A DNA stretch of 60,893 nucleotides from Mycobacterium genavense ATCC 51234 (GCF_000526915.1 NZ_JAGZ01000017.1:1-60893); one strand, 5' to 3'; shown: positions 1 through 10,461, counted from the first letter of the stretch. A program made the numbers and translations. The notes: generated from the sequence alone by a model not told the origin.

Positions 1-442
1 CGTAGCGGTCGTGGCCGAAGTGTTCGAACGCCCCGATCGACACGATGCGGTCGACGGGCTCGTCGAACTGCTCCCAGCCGGCCAGCAGCACCCGCTTGCT
101 GCGTGGGCTGTCCATCTCGTCGAACGATTTCTGCACGTGGGCGGCCTGGTTCTTGGACAGCGTCAACCCGATCACGTTCACGTCGTATTTCTCCACCGCC
201 CGGCGCATGGTGGCACCCCAGCCGCAGCCGACGTCGAGCAGTGTCATGCCGGGGCGCAGACCGAGCTTGCCCAGTGCCAGGTCGATCTTGGCGAGCTGCG
301 CTTCTTCCAGCGTCATGTCGTCGCGCTCGAAGTACGCGCAACTGTAGGTCTGACTGGGATCCAAAAACAGGCGATAGAAGTCGTCGGACAGGTCGTAGTG
401 GGCCTGCACGTCTTTGAAATGTGGTTCCAGTTTTTGAGCCAT
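1..442 (-). CDS. mmaA2: Cyclopropane/methoxy mycolic acid synthase MmaA2-type, 5' part only
   Basis: S-adenosylmethionine-dependent methyltransferase acting on meromycolate chains of cell-wall mycolic acids. The first 147 codons are present; the gene continues off the left edge. Visible are the family start (AHYDLSDDFYRLFLDPSQTY), the SAM-binding motif LLDVGCGWG and the VIGLTLSKNQ segment, ending at the GAFEHFGHD region. The N-terminus resembles MmaA2 of M. tuberculosis more than MmaA3 or MmaA4. It lies 32 bp downstream of mmaA1 on the same strand, as in the tuberculosis mmaA cluster, so co-transcription is likely. Paralogue assignment within the family is the least certain part. Confidence 0.85.
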   Translation of the reverse strand, partial: MAQKLEPHFKDVQAHYDLSDDFYRLFLDPSQTYSCAYFERDDMTLEEAQLAKIDLALGKLGLRPGMTLLDVGCGWGATMRRAVEKYDVNVIGLTLSKNQAAHVQKSFDEMDSPRSKRVLLAGWEQFDEPVDRIVSIGAFEHFGHDRY

Positions 443-474
443 CAGTGTTGCGCCTTCCCCGCGAAACGCACCGA

Positions 475-1446
475 TCATCCCCCGAGCCCGTGTGGGGCAA
501 ATTTTATTACTGAGCATCTGCCCGCATTGACGAACGGCGAAACCTCGCAGTTCAACCCGGCTGTCAGGTCGGGCGTGTCGCGCTGCTTGGTGAAGGTGAA
601 CTGCCCGACGTTGCAGATGCCCTTGCGGAACAGGGCCGCGCACCCGGTGAGGTAGCGCATGAAACGGTCGTAGACCTCTTCGGACTGAATCGCGATGGCT
701 CGTTCGCGATTGCTTTCCAGGTTGGCCGCCCACATGTCCAGCGTGCGGGCGTAATGCGGCTGCAGATATTGAGTTTGCTCCAGCGAGAAGCCACTGGCCT
801 GCGCGTTGTCGACGATGTCGGGTTCACCGCACATCTGGCCGCCGGGGAAGATCTCCTTGCCGAGGAAACGGAGAAAGCGCAGATCGCTCATCGTGATCGG
901 GATGCCGTGCTCTTTCCAGTACGACTGCGGATGCGTGAAGATGCTGTGCATCAGCAACCGGCTGTCGTTGGGGAGCACCTCGTAAGCCCAGTCCCAGAAC
1001 GCCGGCCACCGTTCTTTCTTGAACGCGTCGAAGGCCTCGAAGCTGATGATCCGGTCGGTGTGCTCGTCGAACTCTTCCCAGCCCTGCAGCCGGGCCTCGG
1101 CCCGGCGCTTGGTCGGGATAGCGGCCAGTCGGGACTTGCTGCGCTCGTAGTGATTTCGGCTGAGCGTGATGCCGATGACGTTCACGTCGTACTTCTCCAC
1201 CGCGCGGACCAGCGCCCCGCCCCAGCCGCAGCCGACGTCCAGCACCGTCATGCCCGGCTCGAGATTCAGCTTGTCCAACCCCAGGTCCAGCTTGGCGAGC
1301 TGTGCCTCTTCCAGCGTCATGTCGTCGTTCTTGAAATACGCACAGGTGTAGACCATGTTGGGGTCCAAAAACAACCCGAAGAAGTCGTCCGAAATGTCGT
1401 AAGTCGCCTGCGACTCTTCGTAATACGGCTTCAGTTTGGTTACCAT
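475..1446 (-). CDS. mmaA1: Mycolic acid methyltransferase MmaA1 with unusual C-terminal extension
   Basis: SAM-dependent methyltransferase of the mycolic acid family; MmaA1 in M. tuberculosis influences cis-to-trans olefin conversion in meromycolates. The product is 323 residues. The SAM motif LDVGCGWGG lies near residues 69-77. The start ATG at 1446 follows a strong GGAGG ribosome site; an in-frame upstream ATG is less well placed. The family normally ends at about 286 residues with FT-x-TK. Here that ending (FTFTK) is followed by a CAG codon and about 36 extra residues that run through what should be the gap before mmaA2, suggesting loss of an ancestral TAG stop. The catalytic body looks intact. 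Confidence 0.88.
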   Translation of the reverse strand: MVTKLKPYYEESQATYDISDDFFGLFLDPNMVYTCAYFKNDDMTLEEAQLAKLDLGLDKLNLEPGMTVLDVGCGWGGALVRAVEKYDVNVIGITLSRNHYERSKSRLAAIPTKRRAEARLQGWEEFDEHTDRIISFEAFDAFKKERWPAFWDWAYEVLPNDSRLLMHSIFTHPQSYWKEHGIPITMSDLRFLRFLGKEIFPGGQMCGEPDIVDNAQASGFSLEQTQYLQPHYARTLDMWAANLESNRERAIAIQSEEVYDRFMRYLTGCAALFRKGICNVGQFTFTKQRDTPDLTAGLNCEVSPFVNAGRCSVIKFAPHGLGG

Positions 1447-1539
1447 CACGTCCTCCCAAGCATCAACGCTACAACGCTGTGACACTCCGTGCGAAGTCGT
1501 GACGAATTTGAACGCCGAAGCCGCTCTGTTCGACTTGGC

Positions 1540-2439
1540 TCAGCTGGCCTCGGCAAAATTACCCGTCAACACGCCGATCACCGGATCCCACAGTTGCTGT
1601 GGCAGATCATGTCCCATTCCGTCGAATAACACCAATCGGGCTCCGGTTATTGCCCGCGCGATCGCACGTCCGCCGAAGGGCCGCATCAGCTTGTCGGACC
1701 GGCCGTGGATGACAACGGTCGGTGCCGTGATGCGCCGGTCGTGGTGCCGCAGGCTGCCGCTGCCCAGGATCGCGCCGAACTGCCCGGCGATGCCTTGTGG
1801 GTAGTAATTGCGGTCGTAGCCTTCCGCGGCCTCGGCGCGCACCTGCTCGTCGGGAATGCGGTAACGCGGGCTGCCGATGATCCTGCTCACCCGGACCGCG
1901 TTGTCCAGGATCACCTCGCGGGGCGAGTCCGGCGGCGGCCCCTTGAGCAGCGCCAGCAATGCGCGGGGCGTCGGGGGCGGCAGGAACGCCGAATTGTTGC
2001 TGGAGAACAGAACGCCGAGAGTCCTTGTCCGATAAGCGAATTGCGCCGCGAACACCTGGGCGATCATCCCGCCCATCGATGCGCCGACGACGTGGGCCGC
2101 CTCGATACCCAGATGGTCCAGCACGGCCGCGGCGTCGTCGGCCATGTCCTCGAGCGTGTAGGTTGCCTTGCTGCGCAGGCCGACCCAGGAGCGCCCCAAC
2201 CGGGTGACCAACGGCTGACCGACACTGCGGTGCTCGGTCTTGCTGGACAGGCCGACATCCCGGTTGTCGTAACGGATTACGCGTAGGCCGTGGCGGACCA
2301 TCCGCTCGCAGAACTCCGTTCGCCACAACAGCAGCTGGGCGCCGAGGCCCATGATCAGCAGCACGGGCGGGTCCGCGATGTCGCCCATGTCCTCGTAGTA
2401 GAGCTTCAGGTCGCCGGCGTAGCCGGTGCGGATGTCCAT
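1540..2439 (-). CDS. lipG: Alpha/beta hydrolase LipG-like (lipase/esterase)
   Basis: A 299-residue alpha/beta-hydrolase. The nucleophile elbow GASMGG puts the catalytic Ser near residue 121; the acid candidate is the Asp in VIHGRSDK and the His is in FDGMGHD. In M. tuberculosis LipG sits in the same place between Rv0647c and mmaA1 and is reported as a phospholipase/thioesterase-type enzyme; the natural substrate is not clear from sequence. The ATG at 2439 overlaps the stop of the upstream kinase gene by one base, indicating translational coupling. No signal peptide is seen. Confidence 0.88.
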   Translation of the reverse strand: MDIRTGYAGDLKLYYEDMGDIADPPVLLIMGLGAQLLLWRTEFCERMVRHGLRVIRYDNRDVGLSSKTEHRSVGQPLVTRLGRSWVGLRSKATYTLEDMADDAAAVLDHLGIEAAHVVGASMGGMIAQVFAAQFAYRTRTLGVLFSSNNSAFLPPPTPRALLALLKGPPPDSPREVILDNAVRVSRIIGSPRYRIPDEQVRAEAAEGYDRNYYPQGIAGQFGAILGSGSLRHHDRRITAPTVVIHGRSDKLMRPFGGRAIARAITGARLVLFDGMGHDLPQQLWDPVIGVLTGNFAEAS

Positions 2440-3785
2440 CAGACCTCCACGTCGGAGGAATGCTCGCGGCCGACCTCGACCATGAAGTTGGCAAAGTACC
2501 CGGTCAGCTGCGGGTCGGACATCATCTGCCACTTCGGTGCGAGCAACTTCATGTACCGCTCGACGTAGAGGAACTGCTTACCGATCAACACCAGCTCGCG
2601 CGGCAGCTTGACGTCGTAGGCGTCGGCCAGCGCCGACAGCTGCCGGCCGATGTCGGCATACGACATGTCGCCCAGCGTCGACATGGTCAACGGGGTGGCG
2701 AAGCGCTCCAGGTCCTTGGCGGCCTGGGCTTGGGGCTTGACCGTTCCGACGGCACCCATCAGCACGACGATCTTGCCGGCCGCGGCGTGATCCTTCTTAA
2801 CCAGCAACGCGTACACCAGTTCGCGCAGCAGCCAGCGGGTCCGCGGGTCGATGCGGCCCATGATCCCGAAGTCGAAGAACACGATGCGGCCCTGATCGTC
2901 GACGTAAAGGTTGCCCGCGTGCAGGTCGCCGTGGAACAGCCCGTGCCGCAGCCCGCCTTCGAACAGCGAGAACAGCAGCGCCTTGACCAGTTCGACGCCG
3001 TCGAACCCGGCCTTGCGGATGGCGGCCACGTCGTCGATGCGGATGCCCTGCACCCGCTCCATCGTCAGCACCCGGTCGCTGGTGAAGTCCCAGTGCACCG
3101 TCGGCACCCGGATGTTGCGGCCCAGCGGCGACACGTGGAGGTGCGAGACCCACGCCTCCATCGACTGCGCCTCGAGGCGGAAGTTGAGCTCCTCGGCCAG
3201 GTTCGCGGCGAAGTCGGCGACCACGTCCTGCGCCGAGAGCCGGCGGCCCAGCTTGGCCAGCTCGACGGCCTGGGTGAACCGTTTGAGGATCTGCAGGTCG
3301 GCGGCGACCCGGCGGCGGATACCCGGGCGCTGCATCTTGACCACGACGTCCTCGCCACTGTGCAACGTGGCGTAGTGCACCTGGGCGATGGACGCCGAGG
3401 CGAACGGCGTCTCATCCCACTTGGCGAACAGCTCGGCCGGGTCGGCGCCGAGCTCCTCGACGAACAGCTTGTGCACTTGCTCGGAGTCGGCCGGCGGCAC
3501 CCGGTCGAGCAGGCCGCGGAATTCGCGGGACAGCGATTCGCCGAACGCACCCGGGCTGGAGGCGATGATCTGGCCGAACTTCACGTACGTCGGACCCAGA
3601 TCGGCGAAGGTTTGGGGGAGCTGCTTGATCACCTTCTGCTGCCACGGCCCCTTGCCCGGCAGCGCGGCGAGAACGCGAGCGGCGGAGCGAGTGACCTGCC
3701 AACCGGTGGCCGCGACCCGCGCCGCTTCGACCGGCAGTGGCACCCGGTCCAGCCTGGCCACCTCACGGTGTTTGGTAGAACTCAT
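2439..3785 (-). CDS. ABC1/UbiB-family atypical protein kinase (Rv0647c-like)
   Basis: A 448-residue ABC1/UbiB-type atypical kinase. The diagnostic N-terminal motif KFGQIIASSPG, an ASIAQVH motif replacing the glycine loop, the VVVKMQRPG lysine strand, the catalytic HGDLHAGN loop and the FFDFGIMG metal motif are all present. The family supports isoprenoid quinone metabolism in other bacteria; the mycobacterial target is unproven. There is no obvious transmembrane segment. The gene heads the minus-strand set leading to lipG and the mmaA genes, so a role in envelope lipid metabolism is plausible but inferred. Confidence 0.9.
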   Translation of the reverse strand: MSSTKHREVARLDRVPLPVEAARVAATGWQVTRSAARVLAALPGKGPWQQKVIKQLPQTFADLGPTYVKFGQIIASSPGAFGESLSREFRGLLDRVPPADSEQVHKLFVEELGADPAELFAKWDETPFASASIAQVHYATLHSGEDVVVKMQRPGIRRRVAADLQILKRFTQAVELAKLGRRLSAQDVVADFAANLAEELNFRLEAQSMEAWVSHLHVSPLGRNIRVPTVHWDFTSDRVLTMERVQGIRIDDVAAIRKAGFDGVELVKALLFSLFEGGLRHGLFHGDLHAGNLYVDDQGRIVFFDFGIMGRIDPRTRWLLRELVYALLVKKDHAAAGKIVVLMGAVGTVKPQAQAAKDLERFATPLTMSTLGDMSYADIGRQLSALADAYDVKLPRELVLIGKQFLYVERYMKLLAPKWQMMSDPQLTGYFANFMVEVGREHSSDVEV

Positions 3786-3846
3786 CCCAGCAGTCTGCCA
3801 AACCAGGGGTGCGGAGGCCCAAATCGTCGGGAGGTGAGCAGGCTTT

Positions 3847-4491
3847 TTACCGGCCCGTGTCTGGTTTCACGGTCCACGGTGTGACCCGGCCCTCGATGTG
3901 CCAGCCTTCCAGCCCGGCGATCAGGTCGTACATGGTGGCTCCGTCGATGGTTTCCCGGACGATGTCGGCGTGCCCCGCGTGACGGGCCAACTCGTTGATG
4001 ACGTGCAGGATCACCCAGCGCACCGACCACGCGTCCAGGTCTTTCGGGAACCACGGAACGTCGCGGGGCACCGGCACCGCCGCGTCGAGGTCCGCGGTCT
4101 CCACCAGCCGCAGCGATGTCGCGTTCTGTTCGGCGAACGCCCGCAGCAGCCCGTCCAGCGTCTCGTCGGGCCGCATCACGTGCTGGTCGGCGAACGCTTC
4201 GGGGTCGAACGGCCGGGGGTCGGTGGGTGCCGCCTTCGGCGCGGCCGCGACCCGTGCCATCCAGCTGTGTTGCATTCGCGTCACGTGCTTGACCAGCCCG
4301 CCGACCGACAGCGCGCTCGCCGACGGCGACGACCGGGCCTGCTCGTCGGTCAGGCCGTAGCACACCGCGAAGTAGGAGCTTTGGTGGAAGGCCAGATATT
4401 CGCGCCGCGCGCTGCGTTCGTCGGTTACCGGTGGGGCGAGGCTGGCATGATCAATCCTCCTGGTTGACGGTCCCGACCAGCTTTGCAGCAT
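3847..4491 (-). CDS. DinB/DUF664-like protein, start uncertain
   Basis: About 200 residues resembling the DinB/DUF664 four-helix metalloprotein group; candidate metal-binding histidines are in GGLVKHVTRMQHSW and ILHVINELARHAGHAD. Many relatives act as thiol-dependent (mycothiol) transferases, but the substrate here is unknown. The start is doubtful. A good AGGAGG site precedes an ATG near 4451 that lies in the wrong frame and stops after seven codons, while the conserved frame is open only from a poorly placed ATG at 4491. A one-base deletion just after the original ATG would explain this, so the gene may be damaged at its 5' end. No counterpart is known at this position in M. tuberculosis. 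Confidence 0.65.
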   Translation of the reverse strand: MLQSWSGPSTRRIDHASLAPPVTDERSARREYLAFHQSSYFAVCYGLTDEQARSSPSASALSVGGLVKHVTRMQHSWMARVAAAPKAAPTDPRPFDPEAFADQHVMRPDETLDGLLRAFAEQNATSLRLVETADLDAAVPVPRDVPWFPKDLDAWSVRWVILHVINELARHAGHADIVRETIDGATMYDLIAGLEGWHIEGRVTPWTVKPDTGR

Positions 4492-4531
4492 GAGGCGATA
4501 CGGTTGTAGTCGAGCCACGTAAGGTGCGGGC

Positions 4532-7500
4532 ATGCAGCTGATTTCGGCGCAGTCGACCGAACTGTTCGTGGGGCCGCCGGACACGCCGCTGCAACTGGTC
4601 CGTGTTGTCGTCGGCGGGGTCACCGAGCCGACGCCGCTGCGCATCGACGGCGACGGGCTGCGGGGGGAGGCGTCGCCGAGGAGGCCGACGAGGCCGTGGA
4701 GGTCGCGGTGACGGTGCGGCGACCGGTCGTCGGTGAGCGCCGCGCCGCCCGGGTGCGCGCCGGCGAGCAGAGTGTGCGGTTCGAGTTCACCGTGGCCGAG
4801 CCCGGCTGGACGATGTTCATGGTCAGCCATTTCCACTACGACCCGGTCTGGTGGAACACCCAGGGCGCCTACACCAGCGAGTGGCGAGAGGACCCGCCGG
4901 GGAAAGGGCGGCAGACCAACGGGTTCGAATTGGTGCACGCACATCTGGAAATGGCCCGCCGCGAGCCCGAGTACAAATTCGTGCTGGCCGAGGTGGATTA
5001 CCTCAAGCCGTATTGGGACACCCACCCCGAGGACCGCGCCGACCTGCGCCGCTTCATCGCCGAAGGGCGGGTCGAAATCATGGGCGGCACCTACAACGAA
5101 CCCAACACCAATCTCACCAGCCCGGAGACGACGATCCGAAACCTGGTGCACGGCATTGGTTTTCAGCGCGACGTGCTGGGCGCCGATCCGGCCACCGCCT
5201 GGCAGCTCGACGTGTTCGGCCACGACCCGCAGTTTCCCGGGATGGCCGCCGACGCTGGGCTGACGTCGACTCGTGGGCCCGTGGCCCGCACCACCAATGG
5301 GGTCCGACCCACTCCGGCGGTGTCGAGGGCATGCAGTTCTGCAGTGAGTTCGAATGGATCTCGCCGTCCGGGCGCGGTCTGCTCACCCACTACATGCCGG
5401 CGCATTACGGGGCGGGCTGGGGGATGGACTCGGCGGCGTCGCTGGCCGAGGCGCGGGATGCCACGTACGCGGTGTTCGATCAGCTCAAGAGGGTCGCCCT
5501 GACGCGCAACGTGCTGCTGCCGGTGGGCACCGACTACACCCCGCCGAACAAGTGGGTCACCGAGATCCACCGCGACTGGGCGGCGCGCTACACCTGGCCG
5601 CGCTTCGTGTGCGCGGTGCCGAAGGAGTTCTTTCGCCGCGGTGCGCGCCGAGCTGGACGAGCGGAAAGCGGTGCCGTCGCCGCAGACGCGCGACATGAAC
5701 CCGATCTACACCGGCAAGGACGTGTCCTACATCGACACCAAACAGGCCAACCGCGCCGCCGAAAACGCGGTGCTGGACGCCGAGCGCTACGCGGTGTTCG
5801 CCGCGCTGGCCACCGGCGCCGACTACCCGCACGCCGCGCTGGCCAAGGCGTGGGTGCAGCTGGCCTACGGCGCACACCACGACGCGATCACCGGCTCCGA
5901 GTCCGACCTAGGTCTACCTCGACCTGCTGACCGGCTGGCGCGACGCCTGGGAGCTGGGCCGCGCGGCCCGCGACAACTCGCTGGCGTTGCTGTCCGGCGC
6001 GATCGGCGGTGAGGTGGTCGTCTGGAATCCGCTGACGCAGCAGCGCACCGACGTCGTCACGGCGCGGGTCGACCCGCCGCTGCCCGCGGGGGTGCGGCTG
6101 CGCGACGCCGACGGTGCCGAGCTGCCGCGATGGTCGAGCACGAGGGGCGGTCGGTCACCTGGCTGGCCCGCGACGTCGGATCGCTGGGCTGGCGCAGCTA
6201 CCGCCTGGTTCCCACGGGCGAGCGGACCGGCTGGGAGCCGCTGCCCGGGCACCAGATCCAAAACGAGCACTACCGGTTGACGGTCGACCCGGCCCGTGGC
6301 GGGGCGGTGGTGTCGTTGGTGCACGACGGACGTGAACTGATCGCGGACGGGCGGGTGGGCAACGAACTCGCCGTCTACGACGAATACCCGGCCCACCCCA
6401 CACAGGGCGAGGGCCCTTGGCATCTGCTGCCCATGGGTCCGGTGGTGGGCTCGTCGGAATCGCCGGCGCAGGTGCGGGCGTACCGCGGACCGTTGGGCCA
6501 ACGGCTGGTCGCACGGGGCCGAATCGGCGAAATACTGTGCTACACACAGACATTGACGCTGTGGAACGGCGTGGGCAGGGTGGACTGCCGCACCACCGTC
6601 GATGAGTTCACCGGCTAGGATCGGCTGCTGCGGCTGCGCTGGCCTGGTGCCGGGCGCCATGCCGGTCAGCGAGGTGGGCGACGCCGTCGTCGGCCGCGGT
6701 TTCGCGTTGCTGCACGACGGGCCCCGCTCCATGGACACCGAGCACCTGCCGTGGACGCTGGACAACCCGGCCTACGGCTGGTTCGGTCTCTCCACTGCTG
6801 TGCGGATTAGATTGGGCGACAAAGATATTCGCGCGGTGTCCGTGGCCGAGGTGGTATCGCCGTCGGAAGCGTCGTCCGGGCCGCTGGCGCGCGAGCTGAT
6901 GGTCGCGCTGGCCCGCGCCGGCGTGACCGCCACCTGCAGCGGCGCCGACAAGCCGCGCTACGGCAACCTCGCGGTCGACTCCAACCTGCCGGACACGCGC
7001 ATCGCGCTGGGCGGTCCCGATCGCAACGCCTTCACCAAAGCGGTACTGGCCGAGACTGATCCGGAGTACGCGAACGAACTCGAACGTCAGCTGTCCGAGC
7101 GGGGCCGGGCCAGGGTGTGGGTGCCCGTGGCGACGTCGTTAGCGGCGGCCTGGCTGTCCGGGGCCGATCTGAGCGGGGTGCGCGCGCTGCCGGTGCTGGT
7201 GATCGACGGCGCCGGCGAGAAGCGTCTCGACGCCGAAATCGCCGCGCTGGCAGACGATCTCGACGACGCCGAGATCGTCGTCGAACAGCGGGCCGCATCG
7301 GGTGCCGCACCCTTCGAATCCCGCACCGTCGCGCTGCTCAACCGCGGCGTCCCGAGCTTGGCCGTCGACACCGACGGCACGCTGCACACCGCGCTGTTGC
7401 GGTCGTGCACCGGCTGGCCGTCCGGCACCTGGATCGACGAACCGCGCCGCACCGCGCCCGACGGCTCGAACTTCCAACTCCAGCACTGGACACACCATTT

Positions 7501-8685
7501 CGACTACGCGCTTGTCGGCGGCGACGGCGACTGGCGCCACGCCCAGATCCCGGCCCGCAGCGCGCAGTTCTCCCATCCGCTGCAGGCCGTCTTGCCGGAT
7601 CGGCGGCGAGGCGACCTGCCGCCCACCGGGTCGCTGCTACACGTCGAGCCGGCCGGCACGGTGCAGCTCGGGGCGTGCAAGGCGGCCGGTAACTCGCTGG
7701 CGGCCGGTCGCGCCGCGCCCGTCGACCCCGGCGCGGTGGCGCTGCGGCTGGTCGAATCGACGGGCACCCGCACCCGGGTGAAGATCGGCTCCAGCCTGGG
7801 CAAGCTGGGCGCGCTGCGGCTCGCCGACCTGCTGGAGACACCGGCGGCCCGCAAGCGATCGATCGAGCTGCACGGCTACCAGGTCGCAACCGTGCGGGCT
7901 CGGCTCGAGGTCCCAAAAGCATTCGACGAGCCCACGCCGCTGGGCCCGGAAGCCGAGACCGCCCAACCGCTCTACGCGCGCTACTGGCTGCACAACCGCG
8001 GCCCGGCGCGGCTGGGCGGGCTGCCGGCCGTCGCGCACCTGCGCCCGCAGCGCGCGACCGCCGAACCGGGCGGCCAGCTGAGCATGCGGCTCACCGCGGC
8101 CAGCGACTGCACCGACGCCGAGCTGCACGGCGTCGTCGTGCTGGCCTGTCCGGACGGCTGGGCCGCGACCCCCGCCGAGCGCCGTTCACGCTGGGCAGCG
8201 GCGAGCACCGGGAGGCCGACGTGGTGCTCGCGGTCCCGGCCGCTGCCGAGCCCGGCCAGTACCCGATCCGGGCGCAGCTGCGCGTCACCGGCGACCGGGT
8301 CCCGGCCGCTTGGTGCCAGACCGTCGAGGACGTCAGCATCGTCGCGGTCGGTGCGGACCAGGACGCCGAGCTGATCTATCTGGTCGACGGGCCCGAGGAG
8401 GTCGCGCTGCGCGCCGGCCAGACGGCCCGGATGACCGTGACGATCGGCAGCCATGCCGCCGCGGAGCTGTCCGCCGAGGCCCACCTGATCAGCCCCTGGG
8501 GCACCTGGGAGTGGATCGGTCCGGCGTCGGTGGGCGCGGTGGTGCAGGCCCGCTGCAGCGTCGAGTTCGGCTTCGACGTCAGCCCACCCGCCTGGCTGGA
8601 GCCCGGCCAGTGGTGGGCCCTGATTTGGGTCGGTTGCGCCGGGCGGCTGGTGTACTCGCCGGCGGTGCGGGTGACCGTGACATGA
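4532..8685 (+). pseudogene. GH38 alpha-mannosidase (Rv0648-like), multiply frameshifted
   Basis: Remnant of a large glycoside hydrolase family 38 alpha-mannosidase; the M. tuberculosis homologue Rv0648 is about 1215 residues. Active-site motifs persist (SHFHYDPVWW, the nucleophile region QLDVFGHDPQFPG, YGAHHDAITG), but the frame is broken repeatedly: -1 in a G run at 4662-4667, -1 near 5265-5275, +1 T at 5631-5633, +1 T at 5909, -1 near 6125-6129, in-frame TAG at 6616-6618, +1 C near 6643, and -1 near 8179-8184. Each change returns the recognisable frame, so these are indels in a recently functional gene. The last segment ends in an ATGA overlap with the next gene. Confidence 0.9.
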
Positions 8686-9299
8686 GCGCACCCCCGGTCG
8701 CAACCGTCGCGGGTGCGCCCGTCGCGGTCGCCGAGGTCGACGCGGCCGAGGCGCGATTGCGCAGCGGCCCCCACGCCGCAGCGCTGCCGGCCCGCGGCAC
8801 CGGCGAGGGCCGCCAACTGCGGCGCTGGCTGGTACAACTGCTGGTGACCGAACGCGTGGTCGCCGCGGAGGTGGCCGCCCGCGGATTGACCGTGTGCGAC
8901 GTGCCGACCGAGGCGCAGCTGCTGCCCGACGTGACGGCCCGGCTGGAGATCGGCAGCGTGGCCGCGGCGGCGCTGGCCGACCCGCGGGCCCGGGCGCTGT
9001 TTGTCGACGTGACCGCGACGGTGCGGGTCAGCGATCAGGAGGTGGCCGATTATCACGCCCGCAACCCGCTGCGGTTCGCCGCGCCGCGTCCCGACCGGAA
9101 CGGTTGGCGCGCCCCGGCGTGCGTCGAGCCGCCGCTGGCACAGGTGCGCGCCGCGATCAGCGAGCATCTGCGCGGCGCCGCGCGCCGCCGCGCCTTCCGG
9201 CTGTGGCTGGACGAGCGGCGGGCGGCGCTGGTCGAGCTCGCCGTCGGCTACGAGCATCCCGGCGACCCACGCCAACCCGACAACACCCACCGGCACTGA
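8682..9299 (+). CDS. Conserved mycobacterial protein (Rv0649-like), function unknown
   Basis: A 205-residue protein whose ATG overlaps the mannosidase stop (ATGA). In position it matches Rv0649, once named FabD2, but no acyltransferase GHSxG motif is present. Instead the sequence resembles the helical N-domain part of PpiC/SurA-type chaperone-isomerases (VSDQEVADYHARNPLRFAAP, then a helical C-terminal part). That resemblance is weak, and no signal peptide is seen. The neighbouring mannosidase and ROK kinase are both broken while this frame is intact, so it may be drifting without damage yet or have a separate role. Confidence 0.6.
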   Translation: MSAPPVATVAGAPVAVAEVDAAEARLRSGPHAAALPARGTGEGRQLRRWLVQLLVTERVVAAEVAARGLTVCDVPTEAQLLPDVTARLEIGSVAAAALADPRARALFVDVTATVRVSDQEVADYHARNPLRFAAPRPDRNGWRAPACVEPPLAQVRAAISEHLRGAARRRAFRLWLDERRAALVELAVGYEHPGDPRQPDNTHRH

Positions 9300-9304
9300 T
9301 CGCC

Positions 9305-10207
9305 ATGCTGACCCTCTGTCTTGACATCGGCGGCACGAAAATCGCTGCGGGCCTTGTTGATTCCGACGGGGCGCTGGTCTACACCGGCACCCGGCCCACG
9401 CCGCCGAACGGCTCGGCCGAACAGGTGTGGGACGCGGTCGCCGCGATGATCGCCGAGGCCTTGGGCAAGGCCGGCGGTGCGGTGCGTGCGGTGGGGATCG
9501 CTTCGGCCGGGCCCATCGACCTGCTTAGCGGAACGGTCAGCCCGATCAACATCAAAAGCTGGCAAGGCTTTCCGTTGCGGACCGCGTCGCGGCCGCCGTG
9601 CCCGGCGTGCCGGTGCGCCTCGGTGGTGACGGCGTGTGCATGGCGCTGGGGGAGCAGTGGCAGGGCGCGGGGCGGGGTGCGGGCTTCCTGCTGGCCATGG
9701 TGGTGTCCACCGGCGTGGGCGGCGGACTGGTGCTCAACGGTGTGCCCTACACCGGGCGCACCGGCAACGCCGGACACGTCGGTCATGTGGTCGTCGACGA
9801 GGGCGGCGAGCGGTGTGCGTGTGGCGGTCGCGGCTGCGTCGAGACGGTGGCGGCCGGGCCGTGGCTGGTGCGCTGGGCGCGGGCCGACGGTTGGTCCGCA
9901 CCGCCCGGCGCCGGCGCGCGGGAGCTGGCCGCCGCGGCGGTCGCCGAGGATGTGGTCGCGCTGCGCGCGTTTCACCGGGGCCACCGGGCTCGCCGCCATG
10001 ATCGCCTCGGTGGCCGCGGTCTGCGACCTGGACCTCGTCGTCATCGGGGGAGGCGTGGCGCAATCCGGTGCCCTGCTGTTCGACCCGCTGCGCGCGGCGC
10101 TGGCCGACTATGCCGGGCTGGACTTTTTGGCCGGGCTGCGCGTGGTGCCCGCCGAGTTGGGCGGCCAGGCCGGCTTGGTCGGCGCGGCCCGGCTCGCGGG
10201 GGCTTAG
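9305..10207 (+). pseudogene. ROK-family sugar kinase (Rv0650-like), two frameshifts
   Basis: Would encode a roughly 300-residue ROK glucokinase-type enzyme. It begins correctly (MLTLCLDIGGTKIAAGLVDS, phosphate motif DIGGTK), loses one G near 9579-9581 (ancestral Leu-Arg-Asp-Arg-Val), continues in a second frame with the zinc motif CACGGRGCVE, then gains a base near 9970-9980 and returns to the first frame for the C-terminus (LDLVVIGGGVAQSG). The start lies five bases after the preceding gene, so it was probably the last gene of a mannoside/sugar-processing operon that is now decaying. Confidence 0.85.
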
Positions 10208-10225
10208 CTGTTGTGATCCGTCGTT

Positions 10226-10255
10226 TTGGCTGACCACGCGTCGTCACGCTATCCT
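10226..10255 (+). promoter_or_regulatory. Candidate SigA promoter for rplJL
   Basis: TTGGCT (10226-10231) and TATCCT (10250-10255) are separated by 18 bp, placing transcription start near 10262, just where the L10 leader begins. This is a pattern match only. Confidence 0.5.
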
Positions 10256-10261
10256 TGGTCC

Positions 10262-10455
10262 CGATCCACCGAAGACCGTCGGTCACCGAGCAATCGGTCG
10301 AAGGTCCGGGAACATCCCGGCGGCCCACGCAGGAGGACGAGGCATCATCGCCGGCGCGTGCGCCGGTGTACCCCAACGCCCCGTGCCGCTTCCTGCGCCG
10401 GGGCGTTCGTCGTTCCTCGGGTGATCACCGACGACACGAACTTTCAACCGAGGAG
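10262..10455 (+). ncRNA. Ribosomal protein L10 leader (autoregulatory mRNA element)
   Basis: The long untranslated region before rplJ has the layout of the actinobacterial L10 leader, where L10(L12)4 binds its own mRNA. It contains an imperfect fold around the repeated CGGTC/GACCG segments (10277-10300), the ACGCAGGAGGACGAGGCAT block, and a strong hairpin with stem AACGCCCCG (10375-10383) pairing with CGGGGCGTT (10399-10407) before the rplJ ribosome site. A covariance-model scan would settle the exact limits. Confidence 0.6.
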
Positions 10456-10461
10456 GCATGC

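Noticed and set aside
8682..9299. Malonyl-CoA:ACP transacylase (FabD2) label for this gene
   Set aside because: No GHSxG active-site motif or acyltransferase length; the label used for Rv0649 is not supported by what I see.
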